From positions 18,693,308 to 18,757,307 of the forward strand of contig JALIGW010000014.1 in NCBI GenBank assembly GCA_023053685.1: a stretch of 64,000 bases of DNA, given 5' to 3'. Position 1 is the stretch's first letter. Each line of letters starts with the position of its first letter. The position numbers and the translations under genes were made by a program. The DNA is from Diadophis punctatus similis. Its lineage: Eukaryota > Chordata > Lepidosauria > Squamata > Dipsadidae. Positions 49,077-62,227 of the stretch are shown here, in pieces. The notes beneath the pieces were generated by a model that ran no database searches, had not been told where the DNA came from, and was given only the letters and a program-made list of their open reading frames with translations.

Positions 49077-49111
49077 CGTTTAAGTTCCTTTTCCATGAGC
49101 TGCAGAAAGCC

Positions 49112-49159
49112 TTTGTCCTCTATTGACATCCTCTATTTGTCCTCTATTGACATGGCTAA
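49112..49159. repeat. 24 bp tandem duplication in pol
   Basis: TTTGTCCTCTATTGACAT begins at 49112 and again at 49136, joined by CCTCTA. It adds eight codons in frame. Also at about 54743 and 60376, i.e. once in each HOR-C copy and nowhere else that I see. Confidence 0.9.
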
Positions 49160-50447
49160 GTCATTGTCGTCTTTGCTGGTCTGGAACACCGTCGCTCCCA
49201 GGACTGGGTTGTCTTTCGAAGTTGCGAAGTGTTCTTGGCATGGCTTCAAGGGGGATGCTCTGCCGTTACTGAGAATGTTGGTCGCAGAGAAATCCCATAG
49301 CTCGTAAGGATCGTTGAGGCTGATGCTAGGGAAGTTGTTAACGCATTCTATGAACCAGTATTCCCTCAGCGTAGGTGCGTCATACTGACAATCCAGCGTC
49401 GCCCATGATAGCTTGAGGGCTTCGAGTGGCTCGCCTATTTGGGACGCGTAGGTCTCCTTTACTACTCTTGCAGATCGCGGTCATAGCCATGCGAGTTCTT
49501 TGGATGGCAGCGACCATTCGCTGCTAATGGCATTTGAAAAGACATGCTTCCATAACAAGTATTCTATGGCCGGATTTGTGGATGGTACACTCCAAAGAAT
49601 GGCAGGGACCAGCATTCTTCATCTATTCTCAGAGTTGGGGTAAGTTCAGCGTGTCCGTTCTGGATCATCTTGTCCATGAACTCCACCAGATGAGCTTTCA
49701 TTCCGGGCTTCCTGTTCAAGAGCGTTCTCAGACTGAAGAGGCGAGAGAGAGCTTGCTCATGGTTATTAGGCAGGCGCTGTCCGGGTGTGCAAAGGGGCAG
49801 CGGTGCAACCCAGCTTCCGCTAGTGTCCCGTTTAAGTTCCTTTTCCATGAGCTGCAGAAAGCGTTTGCCCTCTATTGACATGGCTAAGTCATTGTCGTCT
49901 TTGCTGGTCTGGAACACCGTCGCTCCCAGGACAGGGATGTCTTTCGAAGTCGCGAAGTGTTCTTGGCATGGCTTCAAGGGGGATGCTCTGCCGTTACTGA
50001 GAATGGTGGTCGCAGTGAAATCCCATAGCTCGTAAGGATCGTTGAGGCTGCTTGGGAAGTTGTTAACGCGTTCTATGAACCAGTATTCCATCAGCGTAGG
50101 TGCGCCATACTGACAATCCAGCGTCGCCCATGATAGCTTGAGGGCTTCGAGTGGCTCGCCTATTTGGGACGCGTAGATCTCCTTTACTACTCTTTTAGAT
50201 TGCGGTCCTAGCCATGCGAGTTCTTTGGATGGCAGCGACCATTCGCTGCTAATGGCATTTGAAAAGACATGCTTCCGTAACAAGTATTCTATGGCCGGAT
50301 TTGTGGATGGTACACTCCAAAGAATGGCAGGGACCAGCATTCTTCATCTATTCTCAGAGTTGGGGCAAGTTCAGCGTGTCCGTTCTGGATCATCTTGTCC
50401 ATGAACTCCATCAGGTGAGCTTTCATTCTGGGCTTCCTGTTCATCAG

Positions 50448-51065
50448 TCATCTCAGACTGAAGAGGCGAGAGAGAGCTTGCTCATGGTTGTTAGGCAGGC
50501 GCTGTCCGAGTGTGCAAAAGGGCAGCGGTGCAACCCAGCTTCCGCTAGTGTCCCGTTTAAGTTCCTTTTCCATGAGCTGCAGACAGCGTTTGCCCTCTAT
50601 TGACATGGCTAAGTCATTGTCGTCTTTGCTGGTCTGGAACACCGTCGCTCCCAGGACAGGGATGTCTTTCGAAGTCGCGAAGTGTTCTTGGCATGGCTTC
50701 AAGTGGGATGCTCTGCCGTTACTGAGAATGGTGGTTGCAGTGAAATCCCATAGCTCGTAAGGATCGTTGAGGCTTCTTGGGAAGTTGTTAACGCCTTCTA
50801 TGAACCAGTATTCCATCAGCGTAGGTGCGCCATACTGACAATCCAGCGTCGCCCATGATAGCTTGAGGGCTTCGAGTGGCTCGGCTATTTGGGACGCGTA
50901 GATCTCCTTTACTACTCTTTTAGATTGCGGTCCTAGCCATGCGAGTTCTTTGGATGGCAGCGACCATTCGCTGCTAATGGCATTTGAAAAGACATGCTTC
51001 CATAACAAGTATTCTATGGCCGGATTTGTGGATGGTACACTCCAAAGAATGGCAGGGACCAGCAT
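50448..51065 (-). pseudogene. Chimeric P/K-type monomer in HOR-C, 205 codons
   Basis: Gag and proximal pol are class P (AWLGPQSK, GKRCLQLM). The distal pol (PFCTLGQRLPNN ending at SLFR-like SLR and stop) matches the K-type units at 36462-36833 and 43101-43472. A recombination point lies close to KELKRD. The same chimera is at 56079-56696, one HOR-C period away. HOR-C copy 3 has the unrecombined K-type unit at 61712-62083 instead. Confidence 0.7.
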
Positions 51066-52428
51066 TCTTCATCTATTCTCAGAGTTGCGGCACGTTCAGC
51101 GTGTCCATTCTGGATCATCTTGTCCATGAACTCCACCAGATGAGCTTTCATTCCGGGCTTCCTGTTCAAGAGCGTTCTCAGACTGAAGAGTCGAGAGAGA
51201 GCTTGTTCATGGTTGTTAGGCAGGTGCTGTCCGGGTGTGCAAAAGGGCAGCAATGCAACCCAGCTTCCGCTAGTGTCCCGTTTAAGTTCCTTTTCCATGA
51301 GCTGCAGAAAGCGTTTGCCCTCTATTGACATGGCTAAGTCATTGTCCTCTTCGCTGGTCTGGAACACCGTCACTCCCAGGACAGGGTTGACTTTTGAAGT
51401 CGCGAAGTGTTGTTGGCATGGCTTCAAGGGGGATGATCTGCTGTTACTGAAAATGGTGGTCACAGAGAAATCCCATAGCTCATGAGGATCGTTGAGGCTG
51501 ATGCTAGGGAAGTTGTTAACGCGTTCTATGAACCAGTATTCCGTCAGCGTAGGTGCGTCATACTGACAATCCAGCGTCGCCCATGATAGCTTGAGGGCTT
51601 CAAGTGGCTCGCCTTTTTGGGACGCGTAGATCTCCTTTACTACTCTTGTAGATTGCGGTCCTAGCCATTCAATCATATGGCCGAGTTCTTTGGATGGCAG
51701 CGACCATTCGCTGCTAATGGCATTTGAAAAGACATGCTTCCATAACAAGTATTCTATGGCCGGATTTGTGGATGGTACACTCCAAAGAATGGCAGGGACC
51801 AGCATTCTTCATCTATTCTCAGAGTTGGGGCAAGTTCAGCGTGTCCGTTCTGGATCATCTTGTCCATGAACTCCACCAGGTGAGCTTTCATTCCGGGCTT
51901 CCTGTTCATCAGTCATCTCAGACTGAAGAGGCGAGAGAGAGCTTGCTTATGGTTGTTAGGCAGGTGCTGTCCGGGTGTACAAAAGGGCAGCGGTGCAACC
52001 CAGCTTCCGCTAGTGTCCCGTTTAAGTTCCTTTTCCATGAGGTGCAGAAAGCGTTTGTCCTCTATTGACATGGCTAAGTCATTGTCCTCTTTGCTGGTCT
52101 GGAACACCCTCGCTCCCAGGACAGGGTTGACTTTTGAAGTCGCGAAGTGTTCTTGGCATGGCTTCAAGTGGGATGCTCTGCCGTTACTGAGAATGGTGGT
52201 CGCAGAGAAATCCCATAGCTCATGAGGATCGTTGAGGCTGATGCTAGGGAAGTTGTTAACACGTTCTATGAACCAGTATTCCCTCAGTGTAGGTGCGCCA
52301 TACTGACAATCCAGAGTCGCCCATGATAGCTTGAGGGCTTCGAGTGGCTCGCCTATTTGGGACGCGGAGATCTCCTTTACTACTCTTGCAGATCGCGGTC
52401 ATAGCCATGCGATCATATCGCAGAGTTC

Positions 52429-53007
52429 ATTCATTCTTCAGTCTCCATCATATTTAATTTATCTTTCTTCAAGTCCATCATCATTCTAATTTTTTTATTT
52501 TGAGCATCCATATGTAATTGTTTTTCTAATCTCCTGAATTCTTCTTCCAATTGTTTTTTAATATCTCTTCTTTGTTTATTTCTTTTACTCATATACGTCA
52601 TTACTAAGCCTCTTAAATATGCTTTTGCTGTCTCCAATACTATTTCGAAAGTGGTGTCTGTCTTTTTATTTTCTTTAAAGAAAAAATTCATTTCTTTTTC
52701 TACAAATTGTTGAAATTCTTTTTTTTTTTTGTAGAATTTCTTGGTTCAAAGTACATCTCGCTCTTTTCCTTCTTCCTTTCCATTTAATCGTTATCGGGTA
52801 CTGGTCAGCCCAAATATTAGTTTCAACGTCTATATTTTGTATTCCGCTTAACAAGTCCAAAGACCTCCATAACATGTCTATTCGTGACAATGATGTATGT
52901 CAGGAAGAATAAAAAGTAAATTGTTTTTTATTTGGATATTTCTCTCTCAAAGCATCAAATAAGTTCAATTCCTCCACCATATTGAAAAATCATTTGTTAA
53001 TAAGTTC
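52429..53007 (-). mobile_element. L1 ORF2 fragment, cassette 21
   Basis: Open pieces 52431-52691 and 52675-52890. ADQYP, unlike its HOR-C partners at 46798 and 58060, which read ADHYP. Confidence 0.85.
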
Positions 53008-54139
53008 CATTTAAGTTCCTTTTCCATGAGCTGCAGAAAGCGTTTGTCCTCTATTGACATGGCTAAGTCATTGTCCTCTTCGCTGGTCTGGAACACCGTC
53101 ACTCCCAGGACAGGGTTGACTTTTGAAGTCGCGAAGTGTACTTGGCATGGCTTCAAGTGGGATGCTCTGCCATTACTGAGAATGGTGGTCGCAGAGAAAT
53201 CCCATAGCTCGTAAGGATCATTGAGGCTGATGCTAGGGAAGTTGTTAACGCATTCTATGAACCAGTATTCCATCAGCGTAGGTGCGCAATACAGACAATC
53301 CAGCGTCGCCCATGATAGCATGAGGGTTTCGAGTGGCTCGCCTATTTGGGACCAGTAGATCTCCTTTACTACTCTTGTTGATTGCAGTCCTAGCCATGCA
53401 AGTTCTTTGGATGGCAGCAACCATTCGCTGCTAATGGCATTTGAAAAGATATGCTTCCATAACAAGTATTCTATGGCCGGATTTGTGGATGGTACACTCC
53501 AAAGAATGGCAGGGACCAGCATTCTTCATCTATTCTCAGAGTTGGGGCAAGTTCAGCGTGTCCGTTCTGGATGAACTTGTCCATGAACTCCACCAGGTGA
53601 GCTTTCATTCCGGGCTTCCTGTTTATGAGCGTTCTCAGACTGAAGAGTCGAGAGAGAGCTTCTTCATGGTTGTTAGGCAGGTGCTGTCCGGGTGTGAAAA
53701 AGGGCAGCGGTGCAACCCAGCTTCCGCTAGTGTCCCGTTTAAGTTCCTTTTCCATGAGCTGCAGAAACCGTTTGTCCTCTATTGACATGGCTAAGTCATT
53801 GTACTCTTTGCCGGTCTGGAACACCATCGCTCCCAGGACAGGGTTGACTCTTGAAGTCGCGAAGTGTTCTTGGCATGGCTTCAAGTGGGATGCTCTGCCG
53901 TTACTGAGAATGGTGGTCGCAGAGAAATCCCATAGCTCATAAGGATCGTTGAGGCTGATGCTAGGGAAGTTGTTAACACGTTCTATGAACCAGTATTCCC
54001 TCAGCGTAGGTGCGCCATACTGACAATCCAGCGTCGCCCATGATAGCTTGAGGGCTTCGAGTGGCTCGCCTATTTGGGAGATCTCCTTTACTACTCTTGC
54101 AGATCGCGGTCATAGCCATGCAATCATATCGCAGAGTTC
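53008..54139 (-). mobile_element. BEL/Pao fragments W-K
   Basis: W 52965-53522, K 53471-53884 (RDTSGSWVAPLPF; partner copies read RDISGSWVALLPF). Same six-base loss near 54077. Confidence 0.8.
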
Positions 54140-54707
54140 ATTCATTCTTCAGTCTCCATCATATTTAATTTATCTTTCTTCAAGTCCATCATCATTCTAA
54201 TTTTTTTATTTTGAGCATCCATATGTAATTGTTTTTCTAATCTCCTGAATTCTTCTTCCAATTGTTTTTTAATATCTCTTCTTTGTTTATTTCTTTTACT
54301 CATACACGTCATAACTAAGCCTCTTAAATATGCTTTTGCTGTGTCCAATACTATTTCTAAAGTAGTGTCTGTCTTTTTACTTTCTTTAAAGAAAAAATTC
54401 ATTGCTTTTTCTACAAATTGTTGAAATTCTTTTTTTTTTTCTAGAATTTCTTGGTTCAAAGTCCATCACGCTCTGTTCCTTCTTAATCGTTATCGGGTAG
54501 TGGTCAGCCCAAATATTAGTTTCAACGTCTATATTTTGTATTCCGCTTAACAAGTCCAAAGACCTCCATAACATGTCCATTCTTGACCATAATGTATGTC
54601 AGGAAGAATAAAAAGTAAATTGTTTTTTATTTGGATATTTCTCTCTCCAAGCATCAAATAAGTTCAATTCCTCCACCGTATTGAAAAAGCATTTTGGTAA
54701 TAAGTTC
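54140..54707 (-). mobile_element. L1 ORF2 fragment, cassette 22 (12 bp deletion type)
   Basis: Copy of cassette 20 at +5631. Open pieces 54142-54459 and 54386-54580. Confidence 0.85.
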
Positions 54708-57700
54708 CGTTTAAGTTCCTTTTCCATGAGCTGCAGAAAGCCTTTGTCCTCTATTGACATCCTCTATTTGTCCTCTATTGACATGGCTAAGTCATTGTCG
54801 TCTTTGCTGGTCTGGAACACCGTCGCTCCCAGGACTGGGTTGTCTTTCGAAGTTGCGAAGTGTTCTTGGCATGGCTTCAAGGGGGATGCTCTGCCGTTAC
54901 TGAGAATGTTGGTCGCAGAGAAATCCCATAGCTCGTAAGGATCGTTGAGGCTGATGCTAGGGAAGTTGTTAACGCATTCTATGAACCAGTATTCCCTCAG
55001 CGTAGGTGCGTCATACTGACAATCCAGCGTCGCCCATGATAGCTTGAGGGCTTCGAGTGGCTCGCCTATTTGGGACGCGTAGGTCTCCTTTACTACTCTT
55101 GCAGATCGCGGTCATAGCCATGCGAGTTCTTTGGATGGCAGCGACCATTCGCTGCTAATGGCATTTGAAAAGACATGCTTCCATAACAAGTATTCTATGG
55201 CCGGATTTGTGGATGGTACACTCCAAAGAATGGCAGGGACCAGCATTCTTCATCTATTCTCAGAGTTGGGGTAAGTTCAGCGTGTCCGTTCTGGATCATC
55301 TTGTCCATGAACTCCACCAGATGAGCTTTCATTCCGGGCTTCCTGTTCAAGAGCGTTCTCAGACTGAAGAGGCGAGAGAGAGCTTGCTCATGGTTATTAG
55401 GCAGGCGCTGTCCGGGTGTGCAAAGGGGCAGCGGTGCAACCCAGCTTCCGCTAGTGTCCCGTTTAAGTTCCTTTTCCATGAGCTGCAGAAAGCGTTTGCC
55501 CTCTATTGACATGGCTAAGTCATTGTCGTCTTTGCTGGTCTGGAACACCGTCGCTCCCAGGACAGGGATGTCTTTCGAAGTCGCGAAGTGTTCTTGGCAT
55601 GGCTTCAAGGGGGATGCTCTGCCGTTACTGAGAATGGTGGTCGCAGTGAAATCCCATAGCTCGTAAGGATCGTTGAGGCTGCTTGGGAAGTTGTTAACGC
55701 GTTCTATGAACCAGTATTCCATCAGCGTAGGTGCGCCATACTGACAATCCAGCGTCGCCCATGATAGCTTGAGGGCTTCGAGTGGCTCGCCTATTTGGGA
55801 CGCGTAGATCTCCCTTACTACTCTTTTAGATTGCGGTCCTAGCCATGCGAGTTCTTTGGATGGCAGCGACCATTCGCTGCTAATGGCATTTGAAAAGACA
55901 TGCTTCCGTAACAAGTATTCTATGGCCGGATTTGTGGATGGTACACTCCAAAGAATGGCAGGGACCAGCATTCTTCATCTATTCTCAGAGTTGGGGCAAG
56001 TTCAGCGTGTCCGTTCTGGATCATCTTGTCCATGAACTCCATCAGGTGAGCTTTCATTCTGGGCTTCCTGTTCATCAGTCATCTCAGACTGAAGAGGCGA
56101 GAGAGAGCTTGCTCATGGTTGTTAGGCAGGCGCTGTCCGAGTGTGCAAAAGGGCAGCGGTGCAACCCAGCTTCCGCTAGTGTCCCGTTTAAGTTCCTTTT
56201 CCATGAGCTGCAGACAGCGTTTGCCCTCTATTGACATGGCTAAGTCATTGTCGTCTTTGCTGGTCTGGAACACCGTCGCTCCCAGGACAGGGATGTCTTT
56301 CGAAGTCGCGAAGTGTTCTTGGCATGGCTTCAAGTGGGATGCTCTGCCGTTACTGAGAATGGTGGTCGCAGTGAAATCCCATAGCTCGTAAGGATCGTTG
56401 AGGCTTCTTGGGAAGTTGTTAACGCCTTCTATGAACCAGTATTCCATCAGCGTAGGTGCGCCATACTGACAATCCAGCGTCGCCCATGATAGCTTGAGGG
56501 CTTCGAGTGGCTCGGCTATTTGGGACGCGTAGATCTCCTTTACTACTCTTTTAGATTGCGGTCCTAGCCATGCGAGTTCTTTGGATGGCAGCGACCATTC
56601 GCTGCTAATGGCATTTGAAAAGACATGCTTCCATAACAAGTATTCTATGGCCGGATTTGTGGATGGTACACTCCAAAGAATGGCAGGGACCAGCATTCTT
56701 CATCTATTCTCAGAGTTGCGGCACGTTCAGCGTGTCCGTTCTGGATCATCTTGTCCATGAACTCCACCAGGTGAGCTTTCATTCCGGGCTTCCTGTTTAT
56801 GAGCGTTCTCAGACTGAAGAGTCGAGAGAGAGCTTGTTCATGGTTGTTAGGCAGGTGCTGTCCGGGTGTGCAAAAGGGCAGCAATGCAACCCAGCTTCCG
56901 CTAGTGTCCCGTTTAAGTTCCTTTTCCATGAGCTGCAGAAAGCGTTTGCCCTCTATTGACATGGCTAAGTCATTGTCCTCTTCGCTGGTCTGGAACACCG
57001 TCACTCCCAGGACAGGGTTGACTTTTGAAGTCGCGAAGTGTTGTTGGCATGGCTTCAAGGGGGATGATCTGCTGTTAATGAAAATGGTGGTCACAGAGAA
57101 ATCCCATAGCTCATGAGGATCGTTGAGGCTGATGCTAGGGAAGTTGTTAACGCGTTCTATGAACCAGTATTCCGTCAGCGTAGGTGCGTCATACTGACAA
57201 TCCAGCGTCGCCCATGATAGCTTGAGGGCTTCAAGTGGCTCGCCTTTTTGGGACGCGTAGATCTCCTTTACTACTCTTGTAGATTGCGGTCCTAGCCATT
57301 CAATCATATGGCCGAGTTCTTTGGATGGCAGCGACCATTCGCTGCTAATGGCATTTGAAAAGACATGCTTCCATAACAAGTATTCTATGGCCGGATTTGT
57401 GGATGGTACACTCCAAAGAATGGCAGGGACCAGCATTCTTCATCTATTCTCAGAGTTGGGGCAAGTTCAGCGTGTCCGTTCTGGATCATCTTGTCCATGA
57501 ACTCCACCAGGTGAGCTTTCATTCCGGGCTTCCTGTTCATCAGTCATCTCAGACTGAAGAGGCGAGAGAGAGCTTGCTTATGGTTGTTAGGCAGGTGCTG
57601 TCCGGGTGTACAAAAGGGCAGCGGTGCAACCCAGCTTCCGCTAGTGTCCCGTTTAAGTTCCTTTTCCATGAGCTGCAGAAAGCGTTTGTCCTCTATTGAC

Positions 57701-58059
57701 ATGGCTAAGTCATTGTACTCTTTGCCGGTCTGGAACACCATCGCTCCCAGGACAGGGTTGACTCTTGAAGTCGCGAAGTGTTCTTGGCATGGCTTCAAGT
57801 GGGATGCTCTGCCGTTACTGAGAATGGTGGTCGCAGAGAAATCCCATAGCTCATAAGGATCGTTGAGGCTGATGCTAGGGAAGTTGTTAACGTGTTCTAT
57901 GAACCAGTATTCCATCAGCGTAGGTGCGCCATACTGACAATCCAGCGTCGCCCATGATAGCTTGAGGGCTTTGAGTGGCTCGCCTATTTGGGACGCGGAG
58001 ATCTCCTTTACTACTCTTGCAGATCGCGGTCATAGCCATGCGATCATATCGCAGAGTTC
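54708..58059 (-). mobile_element. BEL/Pao fragments: fused unit with 24 bp duplication-P-(P/K)-G-K
   Basis: P 55195-55971, chimera 56079-56696, G 56645-57436 (TIFINSRSS, the HOR-B form, whereas copy 1 has TIFSNSRSS), K 57544-57915. Confidence 0.8.
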
Positions 58060-58640
58060 ATTCATTCTTCAGTCTCCATCATATTTAATTTATCTTTCTT
58101 CAAGTCCATCATCATTCTAATTTTTTTATTTTGAGCATCCATATGTAATTGTTTTTCTAATCTCCTGAATTCTTCTTCCAATTGTTTTTTAATATCTCTT
58201 CTTTGTTTATTTCTTTTACTCATATACGTCATTACTAAGCCTCTTAAATATGCTTTTGCTGTCTCCAATACTATTTCGAAAGTGGTGTCTGTCTTTTTAT
58301 TTTCTTTAAAGAAAAAATTCATTTCTTTTTCTACAAATTGTTGAAATTCTTTTTTTTTTTTTTGTAGAATTTCTTGGTTCAAAGTACATCTCGCTCTTTT
58401 CCTTCTTCCTTTCCATTTAATCGTTATCGGGTAGTGGTCAGCCCAAATATTAGTTTCAACGTCTATATTTTGTATTCCGCTTAACAAGTCCTAAGACCTC
58501 CATAACATGTCTATTCGTGACAATGATGTATGTCAGGAAGAATAAAAAGTAAATTGTTTTTTATTTGGATATTTCTCTCTCAAAGCATCAAATAAGTTCA
58601 ATTCCTCCACCATATTGAAAAATCATTTGTTAATAAGTTC
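58060..58640 (-). mobile_element. L1 ORF2 fragment, cassette 23
   Basis: T tract of about 14 keeps one 141-codon frame (58062-58487) including ADHYP, IKWKGRRKRARC and EFQQFVEKEM. Confidence 0.85.
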
Positions 58641-59772
58641 CATTTAAGTTCCTTTTCCATGAGCTGCAGAAAGCGTTTGTCCTCTATTGACATGGCTAAG
58701 TCATTGTCCTCTTCGCTGGTCTGGAACACCGTCACTCCCAGGACAGGGTTGACTTTTGAAGTCGCGAAGTGTACTTGGCATGGCTTCAAGTGGGATGCTC
58801 TGCCATTACTGAGAATGGTGGTCGCAGAGAAATCCCATAGCTCGTAAGGATCATTGAGGCTGATGCTAGGGAAGTTGTTAACGCATTCTATGAACCAGTA
58901 TTCCATCAGCGTAGGTGCGCAATACAGACAATGCAGCGTCGCCCATGATAGCATGAGGGTTTCGAGTGGCTCGCCTATTTGGGACCAGTAGATCTCCTTT
59001 ACTACTCTTGTTGATTGCAGTCCTAGCCATGCAAGTTCTTTGGATGGCAGCAACCATTCGCTGCTAATGGCATTTGAAAAGATATGCTTCCATAACAAGT
59101 ATTCTATGGCCGGATTTGTGGATGGTACACTCCAAAGAATGGCAGGGACCAGCATTCTTCATCTATTCTCAGAGTTGGGGCAAGTTCAGCGTGTCCGTTC
59201 TGGATGAACTTGTCCATGAACTCCACCAGGTGAGCTTTCATTCCGGGCTTCCTGTTTATGAGCGTTCTCAGACTGAAGAGTCGAGAGAGAGCTTCTTCAT
59301 GGTTGTTAGGCAGGTGCTGTCCGGGTGTGAAAAAGGGCAGCAGTGCAACCCAGCTTCCGCTAATGTCCCGTTTAAGTTCCTTTTCCATGAGCTGCAGAAA
59401 CCGTTTGTCCTCTATTGACATGGCTAAGTCATTGTACTCTTTGCCGGTCTGGAACACCATCGCTCCCAGGACAGGGTTGACTCTTGAAGTCGCGAAGTGT
59501 TCTTGGCATGGCTTCAAGTGGGATGCTCTGCCGTTACTGAGAATGGTGGTCGCAGAGAAATCCCATAGCTCATAAGGATCGTTGAGGCTGATGCTAGGGA
59601 AGTTGTTAACACGTTCTATGAACCAGTATTCCCTTAGCGTAGGTGCGCCATACTGACAATCCAGCGTCGCCCATGATAGCTTGAGGGCTTCGAGTGGCTC
59701 GCCTATTTGGGAGATCTCCTTTACTACTCTTGCAGATCGCGGTCATAGCCATGCAATCATATCGCAGAGTTC
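58641..59772 (-). mobile_element. BEL/Pao fragments W-K
   Basis: W 58598-59155 (TLHCLYC from ATGCAGCG near 58931), K 59104-59517. Confidence 0.8.
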
Positions 59773-60340
59773 ATTCATTCTTCAGTCTCCATCATATTTA
59801 ATTTATCTTTCTTCAAGTCCATCATCATTCTAATTTTTTTATTTTGAGCATCCATATGTAATTGTTTTTCTAATCTCCTGAATTCTTCTTCCAATTGTTT
59901 TTTAATATCTCTTCTTTGTTTATTTCTTTTACTCATACACGCCATAACTAAGCCTCTTAAATATGCTTTTGCTGTGTCCAATACTATTTCTAAAGTAGTG
60001 TCTGTTTTTTTACTTTCTTTAAAGAAAAAATTCATTGCTTTTTCTACAAATTGTTGAAATTCTTTTTTTTTTTCTAGAATTTCTTGGTTCAAAGTCCATC
60101 ACGCTCTGTTCCTTCTTAATCGTTATCGGGTAGTGGTCAGCCCAAATATTAGTTTCAACGTCTATATTTTGTATTCCGCTTAACAAGTCCAAAGACCTCC
60201 ATAACATGTCCATTCTTGACCATAATGTATGTCAGGAAGAATAAAAAGTAAATTGTTTTTTATTTGGATATTTCTCTCTCCAAGCATCAAATAAGTTCAA
60301 TTCCTCCACCGTATTGAAAAAGCATTTTGGTAATAAGTTC
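59773..60340 (-). mobile_element. L1 ORF2 fragment, cassette 24 (12 bp deletion type)
   Basis: Third copy of this type, with VMACMSK (GCCATAACT near 59941). Open pieces 59775-60092 and 60019-60213. Confidence 0.85.
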
Positions 60341-62227
60341 CGTTTAAGTTCCTTTTCCATGAGCTGCAGAAAGCCTTTGTCCTCTATTGACATCCTCTAT
60401 TTGTCCTCTATTGACATGGCTAAGTCATTGTCGTCTTTGCTGGTCTGGAACACCGTCGCTCCCAGGACTGGGTTGTCTTTCGAAGTTGCGAAGTGTTCTT
60501 GGCATGGCTTCAAGGGGGATGCTCTGCCGTTACTGAGAATGTTGGTCGCAGAGAAATCCCATAGCTCGTAAGGATCGTTGAGGCTGATGCTAGGGAAGTT
60601 GTTAACGCATTCTATGAACCAGTATTCCCTCAGCGTAGGTGCGTCATACTGACAATCCAGCGTCGCCCATGATAGCTTGAGGGCTTCGAGTGGCTCGCCT
60701 ATTTGGGACGCGTAGGTCTCCTTTACTACTCTTGCAGATCGCGGTCATAGCCATGCGAGTTCTTTGGATGGCAGCGACCATTCGCTGCTAATGGCATTTG
60801 AAAAGACATGCTTCCATAACAAGTATTCTATGGCCGGATTTGTGGATGGTACACTCCAAAGAATGGCAGGGACCAGCATTCTTCATCTATTCTCAGAGTT
60901 GGGGTAAGTTCAGCGTGTCCGTTCTGGATCATCTTGTCCATGAACTCCACCAGATGAGCTTTCATTCCGGGCTTCCTGTTCAAGAGCGTTCTCAGACTGA
61001 AGAGGCGAGAGAGAGCTTGCTCATGGTTATTAGGCAGGCGCTGTCCGGGTGTGCAAAGGGGCAGCGGTGCAACCCAGCTTCCGCTAGTGTCCCGTTTAAG
61101 TTCCTTTTCCATGAGCTGCAGAAAGCGTTTGCCCTCTATTGACATGGCTAAGTCATTGTCGTCTTTGCTGGTCTGGAACACCGTTGCTCCCAGGACAGGG
61201 TTGACTTTTGAAGTTGCGAAGTGTTCTTGGCATGGCTTCAAGTGGGATGCTCTGCCGTTACTGAGAATGGTGGTCGCAGTGAAATCCCATAGCTCGTAAG
61301 GATCGTTGAGGCTGCTTGGGAAGTTGTTAACGCGTTCTATGAACCAGTATTCCATCAGCGTAGGTGCGCCATACTGACAATCCAGCGTCGCCCATGATAG
61401 CTTGAGGGCTTCGAGTGGCTCGCCTATTTGGGACGCGTAGATCTCCTTTACTACTCTTTTAGATTGCGGTCCTAGCCATGCGAGTTCTTTGGATGGCAGC
61501 GACCATTCGCTGCTAATGGCATTTGAAAAGACATGCTTCCGTAACAAGTATTCTATGGCCGGATTTGTGGATGGTACACTCCAAAGAATGGCAGGGACCA
61601 GCATTCTTCATCTATTCTCAGAGTTGGGGCAAGTTCAGCGTGTCCGTTCTGGATCATCTTGTCCATGAACTCCATCAGGTGAGCTTTCATTCTGGGCTTC
61701 CTGTTCATCAGTCATCTCAGACTGAAGAGGCGAGAGAGAGCTTGCTCATGGTTGTTAGGCAGGCGCTGTCCGAGTGTGCAAAAGGGCAGCGGTGCAACCC
61801 AGCTTCCGCTAGTGTTCCGTTTAAGTTCCTTTTCCATGAGCTGCAGAAAGCGTTTGTCCTCTATTGACATGGCTAAGTCATTGTCCTCTTTGGTGGTCTG
61901 GAACACCGTCGCTCCCAGGACAGGGTTGACTTTTGAAGTCGCGAAGTGTTCTTGGCATGGCTTCAAGTGGGATGCTCTGCCGTTACTGAGAATGGTGGTC
62001 GCAGAGAAATCCCATAGCTCATAAGGATCGTTGAGGCTGATGCTAGGGAATTTGTTAACGCGTTCTATGAACCAGTATTCCATCAGCTTAGGTGCGTCAT
62101 ACTGACAATCCAGCGTCGCCCATGATAGCTTGAGAGCTTCGAGTGACTCGCCTATTTGGGACGCGGAGATCTCCTTTACTATTCTTGCAGATCGCGGTCA
62201 TAGCCATGCGATCATGTCGCAGAGTTC
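60341..62227 (-). mobile_element. BEL/Pao fragments: fused unit with 24 bp duplication-P-K
   Basis: P 60828-61604 has KVNPVLGATV where other P copies read KDIPVLGATV, a short replacement around 61195-61240. K 61712-62083 reads RNTSGSW from a C-to-T change near 61816. Confidence 0.8.

Larger units (their letters stand above)
46798..52428. repeat. HOR-C copy 1 (period 5631 bp)
   Basis: Order: L1-W-K-L1(12 bp deleted)-fused unit with 24 bp duplication-P-P/K chimera-G-K. Cassette spacings are 1711 and 3920 bp. Its first cassette encodes the ADHYP form, while the corresponding cassette in copy 2 encodes ADQYP, so cassettes have been exchanged independently of the rest. Confidence 0.9.
49077..52428 (-). 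mobile_element. BEL/Pao fragments: fused unit with 24 bp duplication-P-(P/K)-G-K
   Basis: The fused unit 49077-49500 has no long frame. P 49564-50340, chimera 50448-51065, G 51014-51805, K 51913-52167. K gag near 52285 carries CCCTCAGTG. Confidence 0.8.
52429..58059. repeat. HOR-C copy 2 (5631 bp)
   Basis: Same order and spacing as copy 1 at +5631. Differences include RVVREIY in P near 55,810, HAERAATL with RTLINRK in G (RTLLNRK in copy 1), and a K unit recombined to GAMVFQTGKEYND at 57544-57915. Confidence 0.9.
58060..62227. repeat. HOR-C copy 3, shortened by two monomers (4168 bp)
   Basis: Matches copy 2 at +5633 through 58598-61604. It then goes from P directly to a K-type unit (61712-62083) and a new cassette. 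The P/K chimera and G present in copies 1 and 2 are absent. Confidence 0.85.
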
